Positions 1-11,496 of a DNA stretch of 64,000 bases are shown here, piece by piece. Within the stretch, counting starts at the first letter, position 1, and each line of letters begins with the position of its first letter. This stretch comes from Phoronis australis. Lineage: Eukaryota > Phoronida > Phoronidae. Position numbers and translations under genes: made by a program. The notes below the pieces were generated by a model that ran no database searches, was not told where the DNA came from, and was given only the letters and a program-made list of their open reading frames with translations. The stretch lies in contig NMRA01000478.1 in NCBI GenBank assembly GCA_002633005.1, positions 253,594-317,593 of the forward strand, given 5' to 3'.

Positions 1-1480
1 CCCCCCAAAAAAAAAACACTAAAACTGCACACATTTATATCTTGTTTCAGCCGTATGATTTTCATTACCGGGGTTAATTAATGAACTCACCATTCCCTAC
101 TCTCTTGCTGTTTTATTTTTTGCGGCAGTCAAGGGGGGCCTGCCCCCCAACCCCCTAAATCCGTCTATGTAATATCAGGTCTGTAGCTCGGACTATGCGT
201 ACTTTGTCCATGGAACGCAATCCAGTAACAAGTGAACACTGATTGGAGAAATTTAATATGAACAGAACGGATCACGCAAGTAGTCAGTTTTGTAGCAAAA
301 AGCACCGACACGAGTTATCTTTTGGTTTGGTGAGCAGTGCTACCGAAGGTTGAATATGAATTTCAAAATTTAGGTTAAACTGTGGTCCATCAAGATTCAC
401 GTGGGTGCCTATTAATCATTGACTTTCATGGGTTACTAAACCATTGAAATCACCATTTTATAGCCCGAGGTAAAGTTTTTTTTTGTTACTCGCCAGTTCA
501 GTGACACGACACGTGCGCTGGGCTGGAGCGCATGATAATACTTTTAAACGTTATCCTCTGGGTAATTGGATTGTTGCTCAGTGTAATCCCTTGTTTATAA
601 ATTTCTCCCTTCTTAGTTTTTCGGCTCTACACCGCTAACTTACATCGTATAGTTTCGGCACTGCTTAGTTATTTTCTGTGCATGGAAACGTCTATATTTT
701 TCATAGACTCCCTTCTTCGAGTGTCTAAGGTTGTTGGTGAGGTCATGTTTCCGTCACATGTGTTGTCGAGATATGTTTACACATTTGGCGATCAGCCTAA
801 TAGATTCGAACTCATGTATAAGTAACTAGTTCTACTTTGCCCTAGTTTTGCAATGTTGGTATTCCTCATAGCTAACTTTCCGGGAGCTGGCGATAACTTT
901 TGAGAGAAAATATGCTGAAAATCAGAACGCTCAATACAACTACAGATCTAAATTTCAATTATAAACTTTGCTCTTTTGATGCTCTTTGATCCTTTACTCT
1001 TGCATTTAGTTAAATTTAACCGTGTTACAAGTGTAATTTTCTTGGTCACATGCTTATTTTCTTCCGTTAATTGTCACGTTTTCTAATGGTAAAGGCCATA
1101 ACTTTTTGGCCAGGTGACCTTTAATTTTCATTTTTAAGAAAAGTGGAATGAGGCAATTGCAGTTTTGACATTGCATTTGTATTTAACCTATTATTCACAA
1201 GCAATTCCTTTCCTGCACGTTGTTTAGTAATTGATTGTTACAGTCAAAAAGTAAATCCGTGTAATTGAGCCAACCCAGTTCTAGCTTAATGCCTGTATGC
1301 CTGGAATCCATACGCGATGTTTTGTTTAACTTTTCTCTGGATGATCCCACCTTTACAGTTATGTTTTTACATGTTGCATGTTCATTTTGCACCCCACATG
1401 ACGTACACGATCAAGACAGCATTTGTGAAAATGTTTTCGCAGCGCGTGCCGCTACAACATTTGCTTGCAATAGAGTTGTG
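1..1480. other. Intergenic, no gene recognised
   Basis: AT-rich non-coding DNA. At about 128-167 there is a fragment (GGGGGGCCTGCCCCCC followed by CCCCCTAAATCCGTC) that resembles, in reverse orientation, the end of the MITE at 30159-30434, so it is probably a truncated copy of that family. The short ORFs at 1195-1508 have no recognisable domain and run into the MITE beginning at 1484. I see no promoter or exon I could defend. Confidence 0.5.
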
Positions 1481-1483
1481 CAG

Positions 1484-1723
1484 GGGCCCGTTCCAAGAAA
1501 CTGAATGAACTTCAATTTTGACTTAAGTCTAGGATTTGCCTTAACTTCTAAACTTTGAAATTTCCACACCCAGTAAATTAGTCGAACTTAAGACCAAAAC
1601 TTAAGTCCAAAACTTGACGCCAAACTTAAAACCACTTAAAACAAATTGGAGTTTTGTCTTTAAATTTCACTTAAATTTATAGATTTGTCTTAGCTAAGTC
1701 AGACGTTTTCTTGGAACGGGCCC
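1484..1723. mobile_element. MITE with perfect 17-bp terminal inverted repeats
   Basis: The element begins GGGCCCGTTCCAAGAAA and ends TTTCTTGGAACGGGCCC, an exact 17-bp inverted pair. It is flanked on both sides by CAG (1481-1483 and 1724-1726), a plausible 3-bp target-site duplication. The interior is AT-rich, full of CTTAAGT-like words, and has no ORF. A 3-bp duplication suits a Harbinger-like superfamily, which is inference. Confidence 0.85.
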
Positions 1724-1726
1724 CAG

Positions 1727-2456
1727 GTCTGTACAAATTTTCGACTCGATAATTCAAGAAGTAGAGATATGCAAAATGTGTGGGGCCTGTGTCTGGAGAT
1801 GACCCTGTAACAAACACGTATGTAGTCACGGAATACTACACCCAAGACGGTGCATTTTTATGTATGAAAATATAATGCCCGATTTTGTTGGTCTCTCTTG
1901 TTAAAATTTCTTAGGGGGTTTAACCCAAAGTTGTAAAACCTAAATGCGTGCCTAACGCTGGTGTTTTTAGGATAATGTGATTTCGGGTGACAATCGGCAC
2001 TCGTACCACAGGCGAATAAGTAGTGTTAACTGATAGCCAGAGGACGTAACCCTGTAGACACTCGGCCCGCAATTCGCATTGGAAATTGTCCGTGATAAGG
2101 GTTCCTGTCTGTGGTTGGGGTTTTGGTTCCGTGGTAAAATGTGTGCAATATAATCCGGGGTTTTCAGTTGTATAGTATGAGCGTCACCCCCTCTCCGGCA
2201 TATACAAAAATGTTTTGCAACACGAGTTTAACGGTGTATGCATGTACACGCTTGAATCGGGCAACTATCACGTAGAAATCAGTTTTAAAACAATCATGTG
2301 ACTTAGAAGCGCCCCTTGTTGGCGAAATAGTCAACCGTTATAACAAGCACATTCCAAATTGTGACAATTTGGGTCGGTCTGGCAATATGGACCTGCACTA
2401 ACCCGCTTAACAATGCGATGCTTTAGGTAGTAACTATGTGCTGTATACTTTTTCAG
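1727..2456 (+). other. Upstream region of the TLR gene; likely 5' UTR intron
   Basis: There is no coding sequence. The segment ends in a pyrimidine tract and TTTTTCAG (AG at 2455-2456) ten bases before the preferred TLR start, which looks like a 3' splice site. The first exon and promoter are therefore probably further upstream; I could not place them. Confidence 0.5.
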
Positions 2457-2465
2457 ATAACCAAG

Positions 2466-5165
2466 ATGACGTCAAACGTCAGCGCATGCGCTCGGCTGAC
2501 ACTATGCTTCTTCACCATGTTGTGCATTATCCGTGGATATTCTAAAAGCGATCAATGGATGTATTACGAAACTTCCAACTGTACTGTTACATCTAAGAAA
2601 AACGAAACAATTCTCAACTGCAGCAACAGGGGTTTCTTCACTTTACCAAGGACATATCCTATAAATGTTACCGTCTTTTATATGCGGTCAAACTTCATCT
2701 CCTCTGTACCCGCAGGTGCCTTCTTAAAACTAAAACACTTGAAACATCTCGATCTTTCCGACAATGGAGCCTTTCTGTCTTTCCACCAAGACAGCCTTAT
2801 GGGGCTAAATTCTCTACAGAATTTGACCTTGAAAAATGTCACCGGGATTTCGTTCGGCTGTCAGCAGGGGTCGTCCAGGTTGTTTCGACACACCCCCTGT
2901 CTCCAGACCCTTCGAATGAAAAAAACACTACAATTTGATACCTCATGTATGAATTCGACGTTTCGGGATTTAACGAAGCTTCGCTATCTTTCGGTCACAT
3001 GGCCAACTTCGCCGCTTCCAAGTGGATTTTCACTTTTAAAGCAATTAGATGTTCTAGATTTGAGTGGATCGACATTTAAGCTTACTGAAAGTAATTTTCA
3101 CCCACTTTCATGTCTGAACATTTCGCGTCTAGCGTTACGACAACTTCATCTTCAGGAATTTAACAAACATGCGTTGAACCCTGTATTGCACAGTCTCAAA
3201 GTTTTGGATTTTACATGCAACAATGAGTTTGACAGCATTGGAGTGAAAACAAACTACTTCTCGCCAATACTGGAATGCCTTGAAAATTCTACACGCCTTG
3301 AAGTGCTAATCATTGACAAGTGTTACGATGATCATGACGCCATTAGCCTGACTGCAGAACAGTTTGTCCCACTTAAGCGAGTTCCTCTGAAGGCGTTGTC
3401 TTTGCGTCAAAACGCCATCACCATTATGTTCCCATTTCTTCGACATTTGAAACGTTTGGAATATATTAATCTGGATTATAACATGCCGATGATATTTAAG
3501 GATGGAGACACAATATTTAGAGATCTGGGAATGCGGAGACACTTGAAAGAGTTTCACTTTTCCCACCAGTACTTGTACTCGAGAGTGATAAATGTTTGTA
3601 ACGAAGACGAGAGCGAAATATTTATGCGCGACTTCAGCAATAAAGTAGCCGACAAATCAAGACAGGGAAAGTTAAACATAAATAAAATCACAGGCACTGA
3701 GTTACAAAAAAAAGATGAGCACGGTAGTGATCGCCTCTCGAAGTCTGAGCTCTCAGATGACGAAATGGTGTTGGAATTTTGGATACCTCTAGAGACGTTA
3801 TCTGTGGTCAAAATCGGTGCACCAATCACTCCAATTATAGTTGAAGGGAAGATAGTTCATGACATAAACGTATCAGATTTCGTCACAGACGGTGTAAGGG
3901 TGCAAATGAAAAACAACTTAAAGACGTTGAACATTTCGTCAAATTTCCTCTCGTACATTGACTTTGTTATATATGGTTTGGATTCTTTGACAACTTTCGA
4001 CATCAGCAACAACAATTTGGAATACGTGCCCGTCATGATGTTCAGGGCGATCGGGAAGCTCGAACACCTGTTTGCGTCAAGAAATAGAATTGGATTAGTG
4101 ACGAATTCTCAGGATTTAACGGCAACTTTCAGCAGCCTTCCAAACATACGGACGATTGACCTTTCCTTAAATCAGCTAAGCTTCATTCCTGAAGGCATGT
4201 TTTCGCTATGTCCTCACTTGGAACGTCTCAATGTGCAAAGAAACGGCATGAAGTCGGTGAATTTAAAATTCGCTAACCTACAGAGTCTAAAGTTTCTGGA
4301 CTTTAGCCACAATGAAATCAGCGGTTTTACAAAAGAACAAACAATCGATCTTCAGCACAGAACATTTGCTTTGCAAATGAACAACAACTCTGGCTTCGAA
4401 TGTTCTTGCAATAATGTTCCTTTTATAGAATGGATTCAACTTGAGAGCTCGAATGATACTGTGTTGAACAAAGAAAACATTACGTGTCTTTACAAGGACG
4501 GCAGGGAGGAAGCTGTGATTTCCGTTGACTTAGGTGGACTTTACTTTGAGTGTATTAAGGAAAGTATAATTATCATAGTATCTACGCTCATATCAGTCGT
4601 TCTTTGCTCTGCTTTAATCGCCTGGCGATTTCAATGGCACATCAGGTATTGGGTGTACATTCTGCGAATGAAACGACGGCGTGATGGTTTGCTGGACGTT
4701 TCGAAAAATTTTGACGCGTTCATCTCGTATGCAGACGTGGATTATGATCTTGCACTTTCCGTTCTTCATAAACTGGAAGAAATGGGACTGCTTGCGTTCT
4801 TTCGCGACAGAAATACTGATCTTGGAGCATGTGTTCTGGACGAGTGCTTCCGAGGTATTGAGTCTAGCAGGAAGAGCATTGTTTGTTTGACAGAAAGTTA
4901 TCTGGATTCGGATCAACGTTATTTCGAGTTGCGAATGAGTATGCTGCGAGGTAAAGGGTTTGTTATACCCGTAGTTGTTGGCGACGTAGCTTTGGAGAAA
5001 CTGTCGAAACCTCTCCGACACTTACTCAGCGATGGTGTTTACTTTGAATGGCCCACGCTCGAGTCAGAAGAAAAAGACTTCTGGAAGTCCATGCTTAAGG
5101 CCGTGTTGACACCGAAAGGAATATGCATTCGTAAAAATGGTGGGTATATTTTTTCACAAAGATAA
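2466..5165 (+). CDS. Toll-like receptor (LRR-TM-TIR), single coding exon
   Basis: This is a single-pass membrane receptor of the Toll-like family, expected to sense microbial ligands or a processed cytokine and to signal through TIR adaptors. The chosen start gives 899 residues and lies just after a likely splice acceptor (AG at 2456) with an A at -3; an in-frame ATG at 2436 would add ten residues that fall in the presumed intron. In order: a signal peptide (about 1-27, hydrophobic LTLCFFTMLCII); a short cysteine-bearing N-terminal cap; leucine-rich repeats (for example LKHLKHLDLSDN and LKFLDFSHNEI); a charged insert at about 386-480; a C-terminal cap starting near residue 646 (CSCNN); a membrane helix at about 698-722; and a TIR domain at about 748-885. 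TIR box 1 (FDAFISYAD) and box 3 (DFW) are clear. Box 2 reads RDRNTDLG and lacks the usual proline. One C-terminal cysteine cap next to the membrane indicates the vertebrate-like (single cysteine cluster) type. The frame is open throughout, with no break. No canonical AATAAA follows closely. Confidence 0.95.
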   Translation: MTSNVSACARLTLCFFTMLCIIRGYSKSDQWMYYETSNCTVTSKKNETILNCSNRGFFTLPRTYPINVTVFYMRSNFISSVPAGAFLKLKHLKHLDLSDNGAFLSFHQDSLMGLNSLQNLTLKNVTGISFGCQQGSSRLFRHTPCLQTLRMKKTLQFDTSCMNSTFRDLTKLRYLSVTWPTSPLPSGFSLLKQLDVLDLSGSTFKLTESNFHPLSCLNISRLALRQLHLQEFNKHALNPVLHSLKVLDFTCNNEFDSIGVKTNYFSPILECLENSTRLEVLIIDKCYDDHDAISLTAEQFVPLKRVPLKALSLRQNAITIMFPFLRHLKRLEYINLDYNMPMIFKDGDTIFRDLGMRRHLKEFHFSHQYLYSRVINVCNEDESEIFMRDFSNKVADKSRQGKLNINKITGTELQKKDEHGSDRLSKSELSDDEMVLEFWIPLETLSVVKIGAPITPIIVEGKIVHDINVSDFVTDGVRVQMKNNLKTLNISSNFLSYIDFVIYGLDSLTTFDISNNNLEYVPVMMFRAIGKLEHLFASRNRIGLVTNSQDLTATFSSLPNIRTIDLSLNQLSFIPEGMFSLCPHLERLNVQRNGMKSVNLKFANLQSLKFLDFSHNEISGFTKEQTIDLQHRTFALQMNNNSGFECSCNNVPFIEWIQLESSNDTVLNKENITCLYKDGREEAVISVDLGGLYFECIKESIIIIVSTLISVVLCSALIAWRFQWHIRYWVYILRMKRRRDGLLDVSKNFDAFISYADVDYDLALSVLHKLEEMGLLAFFRDRNTDLGACVLDECFRGIESSRKSIVCLTESYLDSDQRYFELRMSMLRGKGFVIPVVVGDVALEKLSKPLRHLLSDGVYFEWPTLESEEKDFWKSMLKAVLTPKGICIRKNGGYIFSQR

Positions 5166-5221
5166 ATTATTCAAATTCTTAATGATAATACCTATCGTTG
5201 AAATGCCCTTTTAGTGCGCCT

Positions 5222-5256
5222 GTATATGTATACATATGTATATGTATATATATGCA
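5222..5256. repeat. AT/GT-rich simple repeat
   Basis: Alternating TATA/TGTA purine-pyrimidine words (ATGTATACATATGTATATG and so on), starting about 57 bases after the TLR stop codon. Confidence 0.7.
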
Positions 5257-5269
5257 TTGTGCCGTCAAT

Positions 5270-5682
5270 CCTGTTCCTCCGTCTCATTGCTTGACCGTCT
5301 GTTCGCCAAGGATGCGCCTGGCGCCCGCTGATGGATCACCAAAACATCTGAATGGATGTTTTTGAAATATTGCAGACATGTCTCTTTTTCTGGATTGGAC
5401 AGTATTTGCGAATTTTCCGTCGGATCCGAGTACCGGTGTGCCCCTTAGTGGTTTTTTTTTGCGTTGGCCTCTCACTCTTCAGAGCTGTAACGGATTTTCA
5501 TGAAATTTGACAAATAGGTGTCTTATTAGGTTGACGACGCCACTTTCCTGTTTTCGGATAGATTCGACTTAATTTGCTCCAATTTCTGATTATTTTTACT
5601 GTTTTGTAGTCTGTTTGAGTGCGAATGTTTGTAGGCGAACCAACTATGAGGATGATTGTGAATAACTGTCATATATGCTCTC
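5270..5682. repeat. Copies of the ~150-bp tandem repeat family (left block)
   Basis: The block shares words with the arrays at 8612-9400 and 14145-16270: TGTGCCCCTTAGTGG (reverse CCACTAAGGGGCACA), GATTTTCATGAAATTTG, and CCTGTTTTCGGATAGATTCG. The order CGGATCC, GTGCCCCTTA, TTTTCATGAAA, CCTGTTTTCGGATAG matches 8745-8920 in the same orientation. It contains no gene. Confidence 0.6.
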
Positions 5683-8611
5683 ACAATTTCGTAAAATGTA
5701 ACAGTTGTTACATTTTACGTCATTGTTACATTTTACGTTGCTTAGTCTCTCCTACAACTTGTTACATTTTACGTAGTTGTAACATTTCATGTCGAGCGCA
5801 CATGCGAGAAATGTACCATTGTTACAAAGAAATTGACCAAAATCACGAACAAGTGGTATCTGACACGGCCGGGGGGTATTGGAGTATTTTTAAACGAGGA
5901 GTGGCGCCCGAAAAATTTGAATACCTACCCATTTAGAGAGTGGGCTCGTACAAAAAGTGACCCATTTAGAGATGTATTTGTGTAAAACCTCACATTTTCG
6001 ATCATTTTTGTTCCAGAAATTCAAAAAAGTCACCTTTTAGATATAGTTTTGTCGAAAATGACACAATTTTGGAGAGTTTTTTCCTGTTAAAAACACCCTT
6101 TTGGTCGGCACTTTTCCTATACACCTTCTATAGGAATGCCCTACGGGCTGACACGACATAAGTATGGCTACCTATTCTCATTTTTATTAGTATTACATTA
6201 CTATCACTAATGTTACTACTATTAATACTACTACTACTGTCACTACTATTACTCGTTATCGTTTTTGTTATCCTTATTATTGTTATTATTAATATTTTTA
6301 AATTTTTTAACGAAGACACCATACATATTAAAGGCACTATTTCCGCTTCATTTTTGTTAAAAACTTCATGAAACGGATCTTTACGCAAACACTTTTATTC
6401 GAAACCTAAGCCCAAATAATAGCCTTTGCCATGGCATCGAATTTTTTTATAGTGAACTGAATTTAATACAGATTTTTTTAGCTTAATTTTTTCATTTTGT
6501 GTGGTGCACCAAGAAATAAATGGATGCCGGACGAAGTGTCAATCGAAGATTCGAGTGTCGAATATGAACTTGGAGTTNCTCAATTTGTGATCTAAGCAGG
6601 CGAAAGTAAAGGAAATAGTGACTTTAAGCAAAGTGCTAATATATCATGGACCTCAAAGATTTTAAAATCATCTCATTTATTGTTCTATGTTGTCATCGGG
6701 CTTTCTATAGTGGACAGCGAGTGCTGTTCCAAAATTAAAGGGGTTCCTAAGTTCAGCTTTAACGATATTGTGAGGAATGTCTTGACATCTGTGGGTGCAG
6801 TGTACGCCTACTTCTTGGAAACGAGGAGGTTGATATTTAAAATCTTGTTTAGACGAGCACCAAATTCAAAAATTGATTATTTGTGAATCATCGGCAAGCA
6901 CTGTATTATTTGTAAATATAACTATGTCCATCTGTAGTTTGCCACGAGGAACTGAATTCAGACCGCAACATTGTCTCTTGTTAAAAACGTCCCTTGCCAA
7001 AAAACTGGGGATCGTTCCACGATGATGTGTAAGTTCAAAATTGCGTTACGTTGAACTCTGGAGGCAGACATTTTTCAAGAACTAACGACTAGTCAGCTGC
7101 GGTCACCGGGTCATAAGAATAGCGGGTAACGGACATAAAAGACACGCAATTTTATGAGGAATGGGTCCGAATATTCTTAGAAAAACACAGTGATTTTAAC
7201 AGAATGATTTTAACTAGGTTTCATTGAAAGTTGATTGTATGGAACACAAACCGCCAACTTCGAAGTCAGGGATGTTTAATATGAGCATTTAATGAAATGC
7301 ATCAAAAAATAAAAATGCAATGCATCAAAAGGATTAATATACCAAATTCCCTTATCTGCGAGCTGCAACACAAAAATGGCGCCTCATGAGACACGTGGCT
7401 TCATGTCCATTAATGATAGAATGTCCAATCTTTATCCTTATTTATATGTACTTCGAACTAACAACCATTGGCTAATTATCTTAAAAGGTAATAGAAAGAT
7501 AAATTGCATGTTTTCCTAGTCCGAAAGCCCGACAAACCTTTTTTTTGGGCCATTGCCCCTTTAAACTATAGATCTAGACCAGGTTTGAGCAAAATGACCA
7601 TGTCCCTTCAAAGTGCTAGGCATCCCATTTTTACGTATACACGTCACGGTTTGACATGTTGTTGCCACCACTATTCCAAACAAGCTTAACATCATAGGAA
7701 CAATGATATTTCTTTCGTTAATATGCCGCCACTTTTCTGAACTAATGGCTCGCTCTTCTTAAAGGCAATATTATGCTGTTGCTTGGGCAAAATATGTCAA
7801 CCTGCCGGCAAATAAATGCGTGCTTTTATTTCCTTCCACCACAGTCTTTAAGAAATTGTCATCCGTAACTAAGGGGGTAGACAGTACCTGTCGGCATCAG
7901 AAACTTTGGTTTTGCTCATTTTGTGTGAAGCAGGGCAATTACTGCATTAGCGATGACTCCAAGGCAACAAAACACTGGCCGAAACAAACCAAACTATCGT
8001 AGACTAAAAGTGGTGTTTTTTCTATCAAATTGGCTTCCGAAATTGAATTCTCCATGAAAAATTTTGTTGTCGTTCGTTCCTGAAGAAATATTAAACGATA
8101 AATATTAGCCAAATACCATGTCATTGTTGTTCTTACAAAGGGAAGTGTGTTTACTGTAATGTCGGATAACAAAAAGAATGCAAGAACGCTTTAACGATAA
8201 AAAATGTTACCTGATCCTGAAAACTCCTTTCGTGTGGAGTTGAAACTGTATGCTGTACATTTTTATTGTAATACCATTAAACTACTCATGTTCAAAAAAA
8301 TGGAAAGTACATCGGGACACATCTACAAAGTCGACCTGGCACATTTGATAGAATTTCATTCACACAATCCGAGAAAGAAAGCTTTAAGAGTGTGAACGGT
8401 TTTCCACCGTGTGACAAATACCTTGCAAACTCATGAAATATGACGTCGCTTTCGTAAAATCTAACAATGGTACATTTTTCGCATGTGCATTCGACGTAAA
8501 TTATAACAATTACATAAAATGTAACAACTTGTTAGATTTTAGGAGAGGCCTATCAACGTAAAATGTAACAATGACATAAAATGTAACACTTGTTTCATTT
8601 TACGAAATTGT
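5683..8611. mobile_element. 2.9-kb element with ~150-bp inverted ends
   Basis: The left arm (5683-5826) and right arm (8461-8611) are imperfect reverse complements. Both start ACAATTTCGTAAAATG at the outside and end inside with GCACATGCGAGAAATGTACC and its near copy. Each arm carries several copies of TGTTACATTTTACG in both directions. The flanks on both sides belong to the same ~150-bp repeat family in the same orientation, as expected if the element inserted into an existing array. The interior has only short ORFs (the longest near 6680-6886, 68 codons), a trinucleotide repeat and one N at 6578, so it looks non-autonomous. Exact ends and a target duplication could not be fixed. Confidence 0.65.
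6180..6305. repeat. Degenerate (ATT/ACT)n trinucleotide repeat
   Basis: About 125 bases of mixed TTA, TAC and ACT triplets (ACTACTACTACTGTCACTAC and similar), inside the 2.9-kb inverted-end element. Confidence 0.75.
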
Positions 8612-9400
8612 TACATTTTACGGCGTATTGTGAAGAACATTACTACTGTGGCGTCTCCTAGTGACAATTCGTTTTTGTGTGTTTGTGACTCCTGAGTTAT
8701 CTGCAGAATCCATGTTAGATTTGGCGGGTTTATTTCTATAAAGATGACAACAGTTGGCAACGACTTTCGGATGGATCTAATTTCCGCTGTGCCCCTTATA
8801 GGCAACTACATTTTGCCGGCTATTCTCTGGGATTTTCGCAAAATGTGCTAATTAAGTTAATATTAAATAGGCGATGACACCTTCCGGTTTTCAGATGGAC
8901 TAGGCGTAGTCTGCGCTACCTAATGGCCATTTTTATAACCTACGAGAATGTTTTTGGCGTTAGCCTCACTATCGTCCAGACCACTCTAAGAAATCGATGT
9001 ATGTGTTCCTACTAGGAAGTACATCACTTACAATGACTTTAGTACAACTTCGAATACTGTGAGTCTTCCTTGTGGCAATTTTAGCATCCGCAGCTGTTTC
9101 TCCTTGTCCCCTCGTGCAGGATCGGTGTGAACTTTGGGAAGTGTATTTCTGTACACGTGACAACGGAGGACGACAACTTTCGGACGTAGCTGACTACGAA
9201 GCAATTTTCTTTTTTATGTTTTTTGTCTGTTTCTACAGAGTTCTTGAATGGATTTTCATGAAATTTGTAACATACTGTATGTCTTGATTAAGAGGTGATA
9301 ACACGTTCTCCTTATCGCACCGGCGCCACCTACAGGCAACTTAAATTGTTTTTGGCGTCCGGATCTATGAACCAAACCACATTAAGGATCATTACATGAG
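8612..9400. repeat. ~150-bp repeat family (right block)
   Basis: Degenerate copies flank the right arm of the inverted-end element. Recurring words are GTGCCCCTTATAGGCAACTA, CGGATGGATC, CCGGTTTTCAGATGGAC, GACAACTTTCGGACG and GATTTTCATGAAATTTG. GCGCCACCTACAGG near 9325 is the reverse of a CTCF-like core (CCTGTAGGTGGCGC). There is no gene; short ORFs here only reflect the GC-richer repeat. Confidence 0.6.
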
Positions 9401-9966
9401 GATGTGTTTCTTCCGATAAGTGCATGGCTGACGATGATTTGCTGACAGGTCTGACTGCTGTGTTGGCCGATAGTATTTTATTTTGTTTTTTGCCTGTGAC
9501 TCTATATCCACCCAGTACCTTGATGGAGCCTCATCAAATTTTAGCGGGCGAAGAATTTGAGTCAAATACGACTAGTGCAAAGAACCTAGTCAAGTTTGTT
9601 CTCCCTCTCGTAAAAGTTCTTTTTAAGACAAATCATGATGAAAGATGAATGACAGGTTTGTTTCTGAATTGCTGACTTTCTCCCCACCCCCCGAGACTAT
9701 TCACCTTTTTGAATTGCTCCCTCTAGTGGATTTCATTGTTTGTGCGCTGTATGTAATGCACGTGATGGGCTCGTGTCAAATGTCCGCCTTGCCCTTGTAG
9801 ATGTTATGTGAGTGAAATTTCACGGGAATATTTTTGTCTAGCTACACCTCTCTTTGTCACGTAATGTCCTAAGTTTGCTGCCTTCTAGAAGTACCGATAT
9901 GACCATTTGGTCGAGAGAACTGATAACAATAGCTAAAAGATGTGAAACTTAGGGACCGATTGACAG
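9401..9966. other. No gene recognised
   Basis: A 74-codon ORF at 9424-9648 has no recognisable domain and no splice context I would trust. Otherwise this is unique-looking AT-rich DNA. Confidence 0.4.
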
Positions 9967-10092
9967 CACTTGATTGACTTCGCTTTTACCCCGTGCCAAC
10001 CGGCTGAGCAAATTTGATTGGTTTTCCAGCTTACGGACCAATCCAATGTCTTGACCGGTTGCCCCGGCGGAACCGGCGAAGTCAATCAAGTG
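9967..10092. mobile_element. 126-bp palindromic MITE with perfect 17-bp ends
   Basis: It starts CACTTGATTGACTTCGC and ends GCGAAGTCAATCAAGTG, an exact inverted pair. The inner part is also nearly palindromic (CCAACCGG against CCGGTTG, GATTGGT against ACCAATC). No clear target duplication is visible. Confidence 0.8.
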
Positions 10093-10161
10093 GCTCAAAA
10101 CATCAATTTGGTTTGAATTACCTCGTATGTATCCGGCAAGCGTTCGCCAGTAAATTGTATA

Positions 10162-10578
10162 ATGACAAGTGACTCATATTTCTTCCAGGTGCCGTTATAT
10201 ACTATGCCGACTGAACGTAATCAGAGCCGACGGAATGTCTTCGCCTTGAGATGTGTCAACGGCAAGCATCTGATGCAGGACCACGAATGTGACGTCTCTG
10301 GCTCTTCACAAGCGGTATTGAAAGTGAAGTTGTCACCCTGCTATAGTCGTCGCTCAAAGGGTACAACCCGGCCATTTTGTCAGCAAAGTTGGATCAGCGA
10401 ACTTGAGTTTGCAAACCAGACATCTGGCTGCCGTTATTGTCAAAAGCAACTTCTTGTTTTGGCCATGAATTATTCAAAACATGAACCATGGTCAAGTTTG
10501 TTTGAACTACCTGTACTGCGTACCTTTACGGTAGCAATGAAAAAAATAATGATGAAATTTTATTCATTTTTAATGTAA
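10162..10578 (+). CDS. Orphan ORF of 138 codons, uncertain
   Basis: The ORF has several cysteines (in RCVNGKHL, HECDVS, CRYCQKQ) and sits in a GC-richer patch than its surroundings. A good splice-acceptor-like TTTCTTCCAG ends at 10189, so the coding part, if real, could be an exon beginning at 10190. No domain is recognised, the C-terminal stretch (MKKIMMKFYSFLM) is AT-driven, and no companion exons or poly(A) signal were found. It may be a lineage-specific exon or chance. Confidence 0.2.
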   Translation: MTSDSYFFQVPLYTMPTERNQSRRNVFALRCVNGKHLMQDHECDVSGSSQAVLKVKLSPCYSRRSKGTTRPFCQQSWISELEFANQTSGCRYCQKQLLVLAMNYSKHEPWSSLFELPVLRTFTVAMKKIMMKFYSFLM

Positions 10579-10820
10579 AAGAATTCCACGAAGGTCAACA
10601 ATTACCTTAAATACGTGATTTCATAAATCAAGGTTTGCTTACATACGAAGGGTCCCATGAGTTCCAGTTGTTTTGATCTCAGTAGCACCAGCTTCATATG
10701 GCGTGTAAATAACGGGAACGAGATTCAGTCAAGCATATAAAATTAATTGCTTAGTTGCTTGTACTTTGCCACGCTACTAGAACGTTAAGGTTTTGTAGGG
10801 CCTTAATTAACGACATCAAG

Positions 10821-11270
10821 TAACAAAATTTACGACTCCTATTTTCTTGTCTTTATTTTTTCACGAGATATGCATTTTTTGTATTTTCTTTCGACTTTGA
10901 GCAAAGATTTTAAAAATATTGTTCCTCTAATCATATTAGTCGTCAACAGGTTGATTACGGCATTTTCGAGGGAACAGTGTCTCAGATTTTTTAAATAAGT
11001 CATAATTTTTCGGAAGGAAGCCTTCCAAAATCAAGAGTTCCGGCGATTTTCTCAAAATGCTCTAAAAAAGTCGGTAATTAAAAAACTAAGGCTTGTTTAA
11101 AAAATTTGAGACACGGTTCCCACGAAAATGCCGTTATCAACATGTTGGCAAAAGACCAGAATGATTAGAGGAAAAATATTTTTAAAATCTCTGTTCAAAT
11201 TAAAAAATACTAAAAAACGCATATCTCGTGAAAAATATAGACAACTAAATAAGAATTATAAATTTTGTTA
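10821..11270. mobile_element. 450-bp fold-back (hairpin) element
   Basis: The two halves are imperfect reverse complements for about 200 bases each, meeting near 11045. Paired words include TAACAAAATTTA with the reverse of AAATTTTGTTA, CACGAGATATGCATTTTTT with AAAAAACGCATATCTCGTG, GATTACGGCATTTTCG with CGAAAATGCCGTTATC, and TCCTCTAATCAT with ATGATTAGAGGA. There is no ORF. It resembles a snapback MITE. Confidence 0.85.
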
Positions 11271-11351
11271 GGAATTTTATTCACCTTTCAAAAATATGCA
11301 TTTTGTATGGGTTAGAAATAACGGAATTTAATGCGCACAAGTACATGTCAA

Positions 11352-11496
11352 CCTGGGCTGGGTTGCATAAAACTTCAAAATTATCCGCTGGAAAAGTTCG
11401 ATTGTTGCCTGACGTTAGGTGTATTGCTCAACAATAACGTGACGTGTGATAAGGCGACGTCATTGTTACAATACGGCTTTATGCAACTGGGCCCTG
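11352..11496. mobile_element. 145-bp MITE, GTTGCAT-type ends
   Basis: It starts CCTGGGCTGGGTTGCATAAA and ends TTTATGCAACTGGGCCCTGG, inverted with few mismatches. The interior is partly palindromic. The same end signature (GGGC..GTTGCATGAAA) occurs at 41781-41883 and 54202-54637. Confidence 0.8.
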